64,000 nucleotides of DNA from assembly GCA_902141825.1 (NCBI GenBank), contig CABFPG010000003.1, forward strand, positions 620,001 to 684,000, in the 5' to 3' direction. Positions 24,357 to 34,255 of this stretch are shown one piece after another. Source of the DNA: Thalassocella blandensis. Its GTDB lineage: Bacteria > Pseudomonadota > Gammaproteobacteria > Pseudomonadales > Cellvibrionaceae. Each line of letters starts with the position of its first letter. Position 1 is the stretch's first letter. The notes beneath the pieces were generated by a model. That model saw only the letters and a list, made by a program, of their open reading frames with translations, had not been told where the DNA came from and searched no databases. The position numbers and the translations under genes are program-made.

Positions 24357-27249
24357 CGCTAAACTCCACTACCTTTTCTTTCTTACCGTAACGTGCTGGT
24401 AAAATTTCAGCCAGGGTTTTAAAACTTTGTTTCACCCAATCGTCATATATGCCTGTCCAGGCTCTTTCAGCATTGGAAGACAGTATTTCGATCGCCTTTT
24501 CTTCGAAAGGATAGGCCTGTTCTTCCAGCAGAATCTCATATTGCTCCAATGCCAGCTCATCGAGACCCTTGGGACGCTGAGAATTCATGAGATCTTTCGA
24601 TAGCTGACTGTAAATTCGCCCAATGCGGTGGTTTGCCTGCGTCGTAAATTCAGCTATGCCGTAGCTCATGGATTTTTTGTAAGCATTCAAAGTAACATCC
24701 AAAGCGGTCTTTTTACTCTTAAGACTTTTCTTCAACGGCAGTGTTAGTTTAATTCGTTCGTAACGGGAAAATTCCTGATTGGCAAAATCCGTTGCGGCAA
24801 AAGCGGCTAAATACTTAGAGCGATCTGTTCGGTTTTTGCCTGCGCGTGCATCCTCTTCCATCAGCTGTTTTAACCAGTAATTGCGACTGCCAATATCATC
24901 TTTTTTGCCATACAGTTCAACCAGATGGAATCGTGCTTCAGTGGCAATATCAAATGGTTGCGGATTGCCCCTGACGTAGTCGCGATATGCACCAATCGCC
25001 TTTTCCACATTGCCGGATTTTTCATAGAGCTCAGCAGAGAGGTATTGCGCCTGACGCTTTTCTTCAGGCGTTTTCGCCAGTCGAGCCATTTCCTGTAAGG
25101 CCGCCGCAGCTTTGCCCCACTGCTTGGACTCCTGATAGACAAGCGCGAACTTGGGTGCGAGCGTGGCGCTGAGTTGATGCGTGGGATACCGCTGTTTGAA
25201 ATCCACCAACACTTGCTCTGCTCGTTTCCAGTCTTTCATCTCAATAAGATAGTTGGCTGCATCGTACTGCCCACTGATGGCGATTTCAGTGCCCGGTGCC
25301 GCATCACGTAAACTCAGTAAGCGCTCAACTGCAGGCCCTAAATCGCCAGCCGCAATTTGCGCTTCAGACTGTTTATAAATGCTGGCAGCTACTCGTTCAA
25401 CGATTTTAGGACGATCCGGATCATTTTGCGGCAGGAAGCTCAAGGTCGTACGATAAGCCACTTCTGCCTCAGCGTAACGCTGTAAATCAAAATCACTGTG
25501 TGCCATGATCAGCCAGGCGGTTTTTCGCGTTTCCACATCCGGTGGTGGCTGCCACTGCGTAATGCGTTTGGCAATTCGCGAAGCACGGTCAAAATCATTT
25601 TTCTCGAACACTTCCTGTGTCGCTTTAGCCAGTACTTTGACTGCGCGAGGATCGTTGGGGTAATAGTCCGCGTAGCTGATACCACTTTCAATTTTGTGAT
25701 CACGCCAGCGAATATATTCCACTTCGGACTCGGGCTTACCCGCATAACGATCCATCAGTTCCTGCAACACGACAACCGCCGAGTAACCAGCCTCTGCACC
25801 GCGCTTTTCATCCAAATAATTGTAGGCAACCAGTTCATAAGCGGTCACGGCTTGCGGTAAGTTGCCAGCTTCGTAATACGCCTCCCCCATCAGGTAGGCC
25901 ATTTCTCCAGCTTTTGGGTTTTTGGGGAAGGTGGCCACAAACTCTTCATAAAATGCCGCCGCCTTTAGAAAATCCGGTTGTGCAGGTTCCGGCTTATTTT
26001 TAGGACGCCGTCCACGGGATACTGCGCGTTCGTAATCACTATTCAGTTTTTTCAGATCAATGCCGCGCGAGTGATAAAAAGTGGACAGTTCCTCTAGGTA
26101 AAGAGCGAGATTTGGGATCACCTGCGCACGCTTGGCATTATCCCGGTCGTTCCAAAACTGACTGTAGATACCGTAATTTTTAACGTACTCTTCTTTGGCC
26201 GGCAATATCAAACTGGGGAAGCCCCCCGTTTTATAAACTTCAATCGCTTTTACACTGAAAGACGGCGCCTCGTCTGTATTGGGAAATTCGCGTACGTACT
26301 GGCGATAAGTATCCGCACTTGCGCGATAGCTTTGTTTCTCCAGATACAAATCTCCCAGTGCCATGTACAGCAAATGCGCGTAGTGTCGATGCCCCACATG
26401 TTTGTAGTATGCCGTGATTGTGTCTGCACCATCCAAATACGAAAACGCGATACTGATAACTCGCAAGGTATCGCGAGACATATTACGTTCCGTATTGGAC
26501 ATTTCACTGGAAGGTCGCCCTTTAATAATGGTTTTATCCAACACTTCAGTAAACGAGGTTAAGGACTCGCGGTATTTGGACTGCTTGAATTGAGACCAGC
26601 CGTGCATATACACCGCGTTCAAATAAAATGGTGTACCTTTTCCAATATCTACGACTCGCGCGTACAGCATTTCGGCTTCGGCATAACGCCCTTGGCTAAA
26701 CGCTTTTTCAGCGCGTCGGAAATCGGCTTCGGCAGCAAAGGGGGAGTCTGGAAACTGTTTAACCAAATTATCCAGGACTTCATCGGACTCTTCGATACGC
26801 CCATCCAAGGCGTATGCTTTGGACAATTGATAGAGCAGGCGTTCGTTAGTCGGGGTGCCCTCTTCGCCCTGACGCTCTGAATTGAGCACCAGAAGTTCTT
26901 GGTACATATCAATTGCACCGGTGTAGTACTCGCGCTGCTCTATGGTAGTCATTTGATCGCGCTCGCTTTTTGCCATTTCCAAATCGGCCAGGCGCGTGAG
27001 AATACGATGGCGAACGCCAGGATCTTTAGCCACACTCAACGCAGCACGATAACTGTCCTCAATAACTTCCAGCTTTGTCACAGGGACCGGATCAATTTCA
27101 TCGGGAATGTTCACGTCTTGTAAATCGGCCAGCGTTTTCCCATACCCAGGTCTTTCACGTTCTTCTTCCAGCACACTGCCCATAAAAGTACACGCCGCCA
27201 ACATTGGTACGAGTAAAGACATTTGGGTCAGTCGAATAAAAGTTTTCAC
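24343..27249 (-). CDS. large TPR-repeat lipoprotein
   Basis: The 968-residue protein has a lipobox (MLAAC, Cys20) and is almost entirely helical repeats of the TPR type (for example LLYQLSKAYALDGRIEESDE, AYLMGEAYYEAGNLPQA, ADFRRAEKAFSQGRYAEAE). The size and layout resemble the large TPR proteins of the myxobacterial Glt complex. The start overlaps the upstream gene stop by 4 bases (ATGA). It should line the periplasm and connect the inner-membrane motor to outer-membrane parts. Confidence 0.9.
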   Translation of the reverse strand: MKTFIRLTQMSLLVPMLAACTFMGSVLEEERERPGYGKTLADLQDVNIPDEIDPVPVTKLEVIEDSYRAALSVAKDPGVRHRILTRLADLEMAKSERDQMTTIEQREYYTGAIDMYQELLVLNSERQGEEGTPTNERLLYQLSKAYALDGRIEESDEVLDNLVKQFPDSPFAAEADFRRAEKAFSQGRYAEAEMLYARVVDIGKGTPFYLNAVYMHGWSQFKQSKYRESLTSFTEVLDKTIIKGRPSSEMSNTERNMSRDTLRVISIAFSYLDGADTITAYYKHVGHRHYAHLLYMALGDLYLEKQSYRASADTYRQYVREFPNTDEAPSFSVKAIEVYKTGGFPSLILPAKEEYVKNYGIYSQFWNDRDNAKRAQVIPNLALYLEELSTFYHSRGIDLKKLNSDYERAVSRGRRPKNKPEPAQPDFLKAAAFYEEFVATFPKNPKAGEMAYLMGEAYYEAGNLPQAVTAYELVAYNYLDEKRGAEAGYSAVVVLQELMDRYAGKPESEVEYIRWRDHKIESGISYADYYPNDPRAVKVLAKATQEVFEKNDFDRASRIAKRITQWQPPPDVETRKTAWLIMAHSDFDLQRYAEAEVAYRTTLSFLPQNDPDRPKIVERVAASIYKQSEAQIAAGDLGPAVERLLSLRDAAPGTEIAISGQYDAANYLIEMKDWKRAEQVLVDFKQRYPTHQLSATLAPKFALVYQESKQWGKAAAALQEMARLAKTPEEKRQAQYLSAELYEKSGNVEKAIGAYRDYVRGNPQPFDIATEARFHLVELYGKKDDIGSRNYWLKQLMEEDARAGKNRTDRSKYLAAFAATDFANQEFSRYERIKLTLPLKKSLKSKKTALDVTLNAYKKSMSYGIAEFTTQANHRIGRIYSQLSKDLMNSQRPKGLDELALEQYEILLEEQAYPFEEKAIEILSSNAERAWTGIYDDWVKQSFKTLAEILPARYGKKEKVVEFSDAIF

Positions 27250-29321
27250 AAGGCCCCTCCAGCTTCACTGTCTGGAGTGGGAGACGGACCATCTGGGAGG
27301 GTATTTTCTGTAGAATTCAGCTCATCGCTCGCATCCGCTTTACTCGCGTCACCGCTACCCGGCTCAGAAAGGCTGTCTGTTGCTGTAGCGGATGCAGCTG
27401 CTGGTTCTGCGTTTTGCTCGCCCTCAGCCTTCATTTTTTCAGCGGCAGCCTTTTGCAGTTGCGCCTGAGCATTCGCTTCATCTTGTAAAGACTGATCGTA
27501 TAAGCGCGCAATGGAAAGACGACTCTGTGCGACATAATGGTTCAAGCGCGTACGCTGCTCATCCAGCACTGCCAGGGTTTGCTGTCGCAAGTTATAGGAG
27601 GTCGCAGTAATTGCAAGGTCAGTGCGAGCCAACTGAACTTTGACTCGCCGCTGACCTTGAGCAATGCGGGATTTTAGCGGCGCTAAATCCTGAGCATTAT
27701 TGATGATGTACTCCACTTTTTCATGATTGCGGGTAATTGTCGCCAGATTCGAATCAAGTCGGTTCAGAGTTTTTACCGCTCGCCACATGCGATCAGAAAA
27801 GTTTTCGCTGGCCTGCCAATACAAAATACCGTAGTAACGACGTATGGCTTCTTCGCTTTCATCAATAAATGGATCGGTTTCACGCAGGGCGTCAATGGCT
27901 TTTTGCGAGCGCAGCACGCGATCTATTAAATCTTTTTCGTCTTCCGTTGCCAGCGCAAAAAAGTCTCGCTCTGCGGCTATGCGTTCAATCTTTTGCGCTA
28001 ACTGTTTACGCTGCGCCTTCATTAATTTTATTTGCAGCGTAAGATCTTGGGCAGCCAGTTTTGCTGCACGATCGGCACGTCCTTGTTCACGTTCCAACAT
28101 TAAATCTGCATAAAAATCGAGTTTGTCCTGCCACGCCAGCAAGTCCTGCTGCAGGCCCAATAGATCCCGCAGCTCCTGCACAACGCCCTGAAATTCTTCT
28201 CGGGCAAACAGTTCTGCAAGATAACTCAGTTGTGGTGACACCTGATTGTCGCGAACATACTTAAGCCAATCCATGCCTTCACTGCGATCAAGGCTCAACG
28301 CATCGAGAAACTGCTTGCCCTGCATGCTCTGTGTAACACCTTCGAGACGTTGAATTTCTTCCAGAAAGCTTTGTTCAGCATGTTGAAATCCTTGTAATGC
28401 CAAACCTCTTTTATCCAGTTTTTCATATGCATAGGGAACAGCGATTAAGGCTTCCTGGCTGTTTTCATCAACCAGTGAACTCTGCGACAGATGTATCCAC
28501 GGTTTTAACGCCAATTCAAACTCACCCAGTTCGGAAGCTGCCCAGCCGTAACCCAGTAATGCCCGATTTGAAAGCGCACTGGTTAGACGCACTTTGGAAA
28601 ATTCTTTAATCGCGAGTTGATATTGCCCTGCGAGCAGATACGCATAACCGCCAGCGGTCATGGCTTTGTCATAAAGTGCACGCAGCTCATCGGTGGGATA
28701 TTCCTGTTTGGCAAGACGCCGAAAATAGGCCACTGAATCCAGATATTTTTGATGACGCGCATACGCTGAGCCCAGGTTGTAATTAATGTAGGGCATCCAG
28801 TCATCACCTGGATTGCGTTTGCGCAGTAATTTTTCCGCTTCGGCAAGCTGATCCTGCCGAATCGCCAGATTTATGCGGTGTGCATATACATCATCGCGAA
28901 TTGCGATTGCGGGCTTGTCGCTGACTTTTTCCAATGCCGCTTCTGCGCCGGCCCAGTCGCCACGTAAATAGCGCAGTTTTGACATAAAAAACCATGCGGC
29001 ATCCTGGGAGTCGCGCGAACGATTCTCTGATAGCAAACGCTGAAAAATGTCACTGGCATGTCGCTCCATGCCGTAACCGAGCGCAAATCCGCCTTCCATA
29101 ATTTCTGGATTATCGCCGTGCCCTTGAATACCGCCACGCTCTTTGGCCACCATCAATTCGGAAAGCGCATTCATGTAGTCGCCCTGGTAATACCAGTACA
29201 AGGCAACCCCGTAACGCAAGTCTTTTACGGTGGTGAGTTTTTCCTTTTTGGCCTGTGCAGTGGCACTTATACCGAGCAGTACCGAAAAAAGAAAAACGCT
29301 AAGTCTGCTTACAGCTCCCAT
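27246..29321 (-). CDS. exported TPR and coiled-coil protein
   Basis: The 691-residue protein has a signal peptide ending TAQA (residue 24), TPR-like repeats over about residues 35-330 (GVALYWYYQGDYMNALSEL, GYAYLLAGQYQLAIKEFSK), then a long charged coiled-coil region (about 400-620) and an Ala/Glu/Ser-rich disordered tail (620-691). No lipobox is present, so it should be free in the periplasm. It overlaps the preceding gene by 13 bases and the next by 4. It is probably a scaffold of the same envelope machine. Confidence 0.88.
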   Translation of the reverse strand: MGAVSRLSVFLFSVLLGISATAQAKKEKLTTVKDLRYGVALYWYYQGDYMNALSELMVAKERGGIQGHGDNPEIMEGGFALGYGMERHASDIFQRLLSENRSRDSQDAAWFFMSKLRYLRGDWAGAEAALEKVSDKPAIAIRDDVYAHRINLAIRQDQLAEAEKLLRKRNPGDDWMPYINYNLGSAYARHQKYLDSVAYFRRLAKQEYPTDELRALYDKAMTAGGYAYLLAGQYQLAIKEFSKVRLTSALSNRALLGYGWAASELGEFELALKPWIHLSQSSLVDENSQEALIAVPYAYEKLDKRGLALQGFQHAEQSFLEEIQRLEGVTQSMQGKQFLDALSLDRSEGMDWLKYVRDNQVSPQLSYLAELFAREEFQGVVQELRDLLGLQQDLLAWQDKLDFYADLMLEREQGRADRAAKLAAQDLTLQIKLMKAQRKQLAQKIERIAAERDFFALATEDEKDLIDRVLRSQKAIDALRETDPFIDESEEAIRRYYGILYWQASENFSDRMWRAVKTLNRLDSNLATITRNHEKVEYIINNAQDLAPLKSRIAQGQRRVKVQLARTDLAITATSYNLRQQTLAVLDEQRTRLNHYVAQSRLSIARLYDQSLQDEANAQAQLQKAAAEKMKAEGEQNAEPAAASATATDSLSEPGSGDASKADASDELNSTENTLPDGPSPTPDSEAGGAL

Positions 29322-29968
29322 TCTTCGAATTTAAATTCCGGTTGCATATTGGCGGAGGAATCCCGAACCTTGAGTTCCAGCATTTTCGGGTCGTCGTCTT
29401 TGTCGATAAGGATGGTTGCCCCGCGTTTATATTCGCGATTGTCCGGGCCCATGCCCACAAAAAAAGCAGTAACTTCATGTTCGCCCGATTTCAGGTTGCC
29501 TAAGTACAAGCGTTGAATGCCACCCAGAGCCAAAGCGGCATTTTGTCGTTTGGTGTATAAATGACTAGCGACAAGATTGTCATCAATTAACACTTTAACT
29601 GAGTCCAGCGAAAAATATTTACCCACGTCCAGCGACATAAAAATTGAAATCTGTGAATTGGCAGGAAACAACAGTTCCTCTTCCAAGATCAATAAATCTC
29701 GATTGAGCTCCAGCGCGGCTTTTTTTAAGTCTTCAATTTCTTCACTTAGAGGGCTGGCGGTATTGTCGTCTTCTTCGGCATCTGCAGACGCTGCTTCACC
29801 GTCAATAGCACTATCCTCTTCAACATCTTCAATCTCTTCAAGCGCAGCCACCGCGTTTTCCTGTGCGTAAACAAAGGTGGTGGGTACAGACGCGGTGATG
29901 AAAATTGTCGCTACGGCCAGCGATAAACTTACAATCTTTGTCAGTCTAAAATTCAAAATTTGACACAT
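29309..29968 (-). CDS. exported protein, first gene of the ExbB/ExbD/TPR operon
   Basis: The ATG at 29968 is preferred; the longer frame would begin at a TTG at 30025. The 219-residue protein has a signal peptide ending FVYAQ (about residue 37), a very acidic linker, a predicted coiled coil (EEIEDLKKAALELNRDLLIL) and a C-terminal beta-rich part (QISIFMSLDVGKYFSLDSVK, then RLYLGNLKSGEHEVTAFFVG) like an Ig-like or PEGA domain. Database entries of this type are sometimes labelled AraC regulators, but no DNA-binding motif is visible. It is probably periplasmic and part of the machine. Confidence 0.82.
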   Translation of the reverse strand: MCQILNFRLTKIVSLSLAVATIFITASVPTTFVYAQENAVAALEEIEDVEEDSAIDGEAASADAEEDDNTASPLSEEIEDLKKAALELNRDLLILEEELLFPANSQISIFMSLDVGKYFSLDSVKVLIDDNLVASHLYTKRQNAALALGGIQRLYLGNLKSGEHEVTAFFVGMGPDNREYKRGATILIDKDDDPKMLELKVRDSSANMQPEFKFEEWEL

Positions 29969-30296
29969 ATGGACGCTCGATGTCACGGTTAATCGAATAT
30001 CTAAAGCTCGCAGCGCTACTGGCAACGTTTACTTTCGTTTTCAATAGTGGAATTTGGAGCCGTTTTAATCGTTAATTGCTAAGAATTGCAGCGTTTTTAT
30101 CTAATTAGCTGATTCCTTCCGCAATACTCGTGAGAGTCTCTCGATACAGAGTTATTAAACCATCACGTTTTATGCCAATACTTACTCACACTTTTGATTT
30201 TTGTGCAGTCTGGCAATTTCTTTGAGTGTGTCTTTTGTGGTACTTGCTTGAGCCCTTGGGGCTCATGTTTTAAGCAGAGGTTCTACAATGAATCTG
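29969..30296. other. promoter region of the motor operon
   Basis: The 328 bases between apbE and the motor operon hold no gene. A 7-bp hairpin lies at 30249-30265 (TGAGCCC/GGGCTCA), without a U tract on the strand of apbE. Confidence 0.4.
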
Positions 30297-31358
30297 CTAT
30301 GAAGTCTTCTCTGCGTCGTCTCCCTCAGCCGGTGAAGCTTCTCCAGGCGCCATTAAACCTTCGCTGTAATGCGCCTGACCACTGGCATCGATAATCACAC
30401 AATCAAAACCAGGCAGTTGATTAATTAAGGCCAAACCTTTTTTCACACCCAATACAAATACTGTAGTCGATAAAGGATCGGTATCCACTCCGTGCTCACC
30501 TAAAATTGTGACACTGACAACGCCATGTGTGGATTTTCCTGTTTTGGGGTTGATGATGTGATGAATACGCTGCCCCGTGGCATCATCAATGAAATATCGC
30601 TCGTAATCACCGGAAGTCGACACCGCTACATTTTCCAACGGCATGCGTATGACAGAGTCTTGTGGGGATATTTCACTGATACGTGGATTTTTTATGCCCA
30701 CCATCCACGGGCGCCCACGACGGTCACCCAGAATTCGACTGTCGCCGCCAGCACTGATGGACGCATGCGTAATACCCATGGAAGCAAGAATCCCTGCCGC
30801 TCGGTCAACCGCATAGCCTTTGGCGATTCCCCCAAGATCAATGTAGACCTCAGGGCGTAAATAGCGAATAGTTTTTGCTTTTTTGTCCAATAGAAGATGG
30901 TGGTAATCTATCGCCGGCAATAAGGCTTCCCGCTTTTTATTTGAAGGTTGCTGCTTGTTGCGATAATCGTAATAACGACCAACCGAGGCAAAGGTAATAT
31001 CAAAAGCCCCGTGACTTACTCGACTGAAGTAAAGAGATTTATCAATCAGGAATACAAATTCATCACTGAGCGCTTGCGCTTCTTTGGCGGCAAGACGATT
31101 GACTTTCGACAGAGCACTGTCTTCCTTGTACGGAGACAAGGTCGCGTCAATACGCTGCATTTCATCCATCACTCGCGCAATAGCCACTGTTGCCAGCCTG
31201 GCATCCTCAGTCCATAAGGTCACACTGACTTCGGTCCCCATAATCGACTGGGTATCACTGTGCCATTCAGCAAACACAGTAGTGCTGTAGCCAAGAACCA
31301 GGCTTAGCCCCCAATGAAGAACCATCGTCAAACGATGCGAAAGTTGATGTGAATGCAT
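30297..31358 (-). CDS. apbE: FAD:protein FMN transferase
   Basis: The 353-residue protein carries the ApbE signatures: MGTEVSVTLW near residue 40, YIDLGGIAKGYAVD near 172, SAGGDSRILG near 200, HHIINPKTGK near 266, and VDTDPLSTTVFVLG near 290. ApbE uses FAD and magnesium to attach FMN to a Thr or Ser of exported proteins. The signal peptide lacks a lipobox, so this copy is periplasmic rather than a lipoprotein. No NqrC or RnfG substrate is in the window. ApbE genes often accompany DUF4266/DUF3570 genes, which here lie about 18 kb away. It is 127 bases upstream of the gspN end. Confidence 0.96.
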   Translation of the reverse strand: MHSHQLSHRLTMVLHWGLSLVLGYSTTVFAEWHSDTQSIMGTEVSVTLWTEDARLATVAIARVMDEMQRIDATLSPYKEDSALSKVNRLAAKEAQALSDEFVFLIDKSLYFSRVSHGAFDITFASVGRYYDYRNKQQPSNKKREALLPAIDYHHLLLDKKAKTIRYLRPEVYIDLGGIAKGYAVDRAAGILASMGITHASISAGGDSRILGDRRGRPWMVGIKNPRISEISPQDSVIRMPLENVAVSTSGDYERYFIDDATGQRIHHIINPKTGKSTHGVVSVTILGEHGVDTDPLSTTVFVLGVKKGLALINQLPGFDCVIIDASGQAHYSEGLMAPGEASPAEGDDAEKTS

Positions 31359-31485
31359 AGCCTTACACAGTTCCCACAGGAGATTCCCGCATTATTATTC
31401 AAGTGTAAGGAATCGTAAAAATGAAACGGTAAACGACTTCAGTGAAGTGAGTGTGCACTAGCCGAGAACTTGTTTTACAACGCGA

Positions 31486-32274
31486 TCAAGGCCACTGCAA
31501 CTTGTATGTATCTTTATCCACCTCTTCACCGAGAGTGGGCAAACCTTGACGGAAAATTTCGGGAGATTCAGTTTTCAATTTAACCGTGCCAGATAACTTC
31601 CAGTTTTCCGCGCCAGGTGTCCAATCCGCTAACATGTCAATACCAATGGGACTCTGGATATCAAATATGCTGGCTTTAACGCCCCCTTGACCGTTGCTTT
31701 CCGCACGCGCTGCAATTGATCCCAGGTTCACCCAGTCCCCTAAAGGATTAATACGTGTTCCCTGAACACTTAATTTAGCATCCAGGTGTTTCACATTCTG
31801 ATTTGAAAAGCTGGCATCGATCACCTGAAGCGAGAGCTGACCTGCCGCTTCAAATGGCAGTAAGTCTTTAATCACCGCCAAAGGTGCATCCAGCATAAGG
31901 TTTTCAACTGAACTTCCACCTGCAAGGTTGTGACAGACTTTACCCGACGACATGTCTGATTTAAATGTCACACAGGGACTGAAAAACAATATGGATAACG
32001 GGTTTAACTTCCAACTTACCTGTCCCAGAGGAACGGTTTGTGACCCCAAATCAATTTGCGCTCCGCGAGCGACTCCGTCCCACAAAGACCCTTCAACGCT
32101 GGTCAACCAGACGGTAGGCACTGCTTTGTGCACGGCCCAGGCAGCGATAGATGCAGGGGCTTTAGACAGAATTAAATACAAAAAATACAGGATCAAAAAA
32201 GTCACGAAAGCGGTTTTCACTAAACCGGAGCGAAAGATATTGCCGTCGTCGATGGTTACTGCAGAATCTGACAT
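31486..32274 (-). CDS. gspN: type II secretion protein N
   Basis: The 262-residue protein has one N-terminal transmembrane helix (about residues 22-36, TFLILYFLYLILSKAPAS) and a periplasmic domain with GSLWDGVARG and SWKLNPLSILF, the GspN pattern. GspN is an optional component of the secretion system. It is the last gene of the gsp operon, 82 bases after gspM. Confidence 0.93.
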   Translation of the reverse strand: MSDSAVTIDDGNIFRSGLVKTAFVTFLILYFLYLILSKAPASIAAWAVHKAVPTVWLTSVEGSLWDGVARGAQIDLGSQTVPLGQVSWKLNPLSILFFSPCVTFKSDMSSGKVCHNLAGGSSVENLMLDAPLAVIKDLLPFEAAGQLSLQVIDASFSNQNVKHLDAKLSVQGTRINPLGDWVNLGSIAARAESNGQGGVKASIFDIQSPIGIDMLADWTPGAENWKLSGTVKLKTESPEIFRQGLPTLGEEVDKDTYKLQWP

Positions 32275-32356
32275 TATTGATTTACCTAATTTTTATTTGC
32301 GCAGCGATATCATTCAAATTCGCGAACGTCGTAACACTTTCTATTTCTGTATATCT

Positions 32357-32833
32357 TTATTGCTGCATGCGCAGGTTAACGCTGACCATGCCGGGATTGT
32401 TGGTTGGTGATATTGCAAGATCCTGAATTTGCAGGCCTTGTGTCACTTCCATTTCGTGCAACCATTTTAATGCATTATCAAAAGGCACTTCATCAAAACG
32501 CAGACGCAATCCATTGTTACCACTGGCATCCATGGACGAGACTTGAAGATTATTCGGACCAAAACTGCGCTGCACAATACTTTCTATAGAAGATTGTTGT
32601 CGTGCACCGCTGGCTGAGGCATTTTGCTCCATCACTTTGGCGGCGAGCTCTTTTACACGCTCAAGCGATGCGCGCTGTGCGGTGTTACGCAGCACTTCTT
32701 TATCCCGCATATCTTTCACGGGACCGAGTACAGCCATGAACAATAGATACACCAGCAAAAAAGCGGCGCCGGCCATCAGCATAATTTGATCACGTGAAGA
32801 AGCTTGATCCCACCATTGCTTAAACTGGTTCAT
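32357..32833 (-). CDS. gspM: type II secretion protein M
   Basis: The 158-residue protein has a short cytoplasmic end, one transmembrane helix (MLMAGAAFLLVYLLFMAVLG) and a periplasmic ferredoxin-like domain ending with RLRFDEVPFDNALKWL. GspM stabilises GspL in the inner-membrane platform. Its start overlaps the gspL stop by 4 bases. Confidence 0.95.
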   Translation of the reverse strand: MNQFKQWWDQASSRDQIMLMAGAAFLLVYLLFMAVLGPVKDMRDKEVLRNTAQRASLERVKELAAKVMEQNASASGARQQSSIESIVQRSFGPNNLQVSSMDASGNNGLRLRFDEVPFDNALKWLHEMEVTQGLQIQDLAISPTNNPGMVSVNLRMQQ

Positions 32834-34152
32834 AGTTTCTCCGTCACTTTCATCGAGGCCTGATAGGCATCACCTTGTAGACTGGTTCTTGGTGAACCGG
32901 TATCCAAACCGTTTTGCGCCATCAGATCTTTAAATTTGGTCAAATCATCCAAGCCTTTCACCATGAGGTTAAGCTGCAATTCACGCTGCTCACCGTTGTA
33001 GCGAAAATTCGTTAATTTAATATCCGTTTGCTGCTGCATGGACTTGGACAGTCCCACCAACAAGGCAGCTAAATTACTCGGTTGAGTCGCCTTTTCACCG
33101 CCGCCACTTTTCTTCAACAACGATTCCAATCGGCGCTCTTCATCCCCACGACGCCCATTGGGAACGGCTTGCAGATAGACCTGTTCAATTTGCTTGCGTA
33201 TTTCAGTCCCTTCACTTTTAGCAGCAACATATTCCCCTAAAGCTAAACTGAACGAAAACAAAAATGCTGCGGCGGCAACATACACGGGAAATTTCCACAG
33301 TTGCCACCAACGTTCAACAGGGAGTTTACGAGCAAACATACCCCGACGGAAATTCAACGGCGAGGCCAGGACACTTAAATCCATCCACTGCCAAAAATCC
33401 CCCAGCTCTTCTCGCACTGGCGCATCGGACTCCAATACCGGCTCATCCATCGCCGCGTCCAGCTCATTGGCTAAATCGGCTTCCAATTCGCTTTCAAGCG
33501 AATCAGATTTTATTTCTTCGCCCAACCAGTTAGGTGGAAGCGCCGCGCGCAGGCGGTCAAGCTGTTCGTCTTCGGGGGCAACCAGGGTAATGTAGTTAGG
33601 TGCAGTGACTTCTTCGGCTAACTTGGCCAAAATCACTTCACACAAATCATCTTCTATGGTGAGGCCTTTCCCATCCCCAAAACGCGCAATCATCAAACCG
33701 TTGTCAATCAACAGAGTGAGAGATTCCGGCTGACTGCTAACAAAGAGAAAATCAGCAAATATTTGCTGTACATCACAGCCTAAAGGCGCAACCTCTTCCA
33801 ACGCAGTTTCTATTGCTTCAATTTTGATATAGGTCGCCAGCACATGCCCATCGACATAATTGCTGTAACTGAAATGCAAATCTTCTATCGATTCACACAC
33901 CATTTCTTCCATTTCATATGGCAATAACTTTGCAATATGATTTTTTTCTTTAGCATCAACCTGCATTCGCTCGACAACTGACTGAGTACCAGGCAGTATC
34001 AGACAAGCGGGCATGGAGATGCCTTCCAGCGACGCCATCATATGTTCGAGATCACCGGCACCGGCGACATCAGTCCAGTAGTTGTCACTACCGAGAACTC
34101 GCCACTGCCAATGGTGGTCATTGAGTTTGCGAATAAAAATTCGTTCTGCCAC
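32830..34152 (-). CDS. gspL: type II secretion protein L
   Basis: The GTG at 34152 (VAERIFIRKL) follows an AGAGAG-rich site and matches the usual GspL start; an ATG 54 bases earlier lacks a ribosome site. This gives 440 residues: a cytoplasmic actin-like domain (about 1-285) with an acidic insert (ELEADLANELDAAMDEP), a transmembrane helix (about 300-320) and a periplasmic ferredoxin-like domain. GspL anchors the GspE ATPase to the membrane. Confidence 0.93.
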   Translation of the reverse strand: MAERIFIRKLNDHHWQWRVLGSDNYWTDVAGAGDLEHMMASLEGISMPACLILPGTQSVVERMQVDAKEKNHIAKLLPYEMEEMVCESIEDLHFSYSNYVDGHVLATYIKIEAIETALEEVAPLGCDVQQIFADFLFVSSQPESLTLLIDNGLMIARFGDGKGLTIEDDLCEVILAKLAEEVTAPNYITLVAPEDEQLDRLRAALPPNWLGEEIKSDSLESELEADLANELDAAMDEPVLESDAPVREELGDFWQWMDLSVLASPLNFRRGMFARKLPVERWWQLWKFPVYVAAAAFLFSFSLALGEYVAAKSEGTEIRKQIEQVYLQAVPNGRRGDEERRLESLLKKSGGGEKATQPSNLAALLVGLSKSMQQQTDIKLTNFRYNGEQRELQLNLMVKGLDDLTKFKDLMAQNGLDTGSPRTSLQGDAYQASMKVTEKL

Positions 34153-34255
34153 GGTTACTCTCTTTCTATTATCGCTTGACGCTTTATTCTGTTTTACTTT
34201 CAACATTCAGTTACTGCGGTGTAATTTTCACAGCAACCCACTTTATTTTCAGTGA

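Noticed and set aside
30249-30265. Hairpin downstream of apbE as an intrinsic terminator
   Set aside because: The 7-bp stem has no U tract on the apbE strand.
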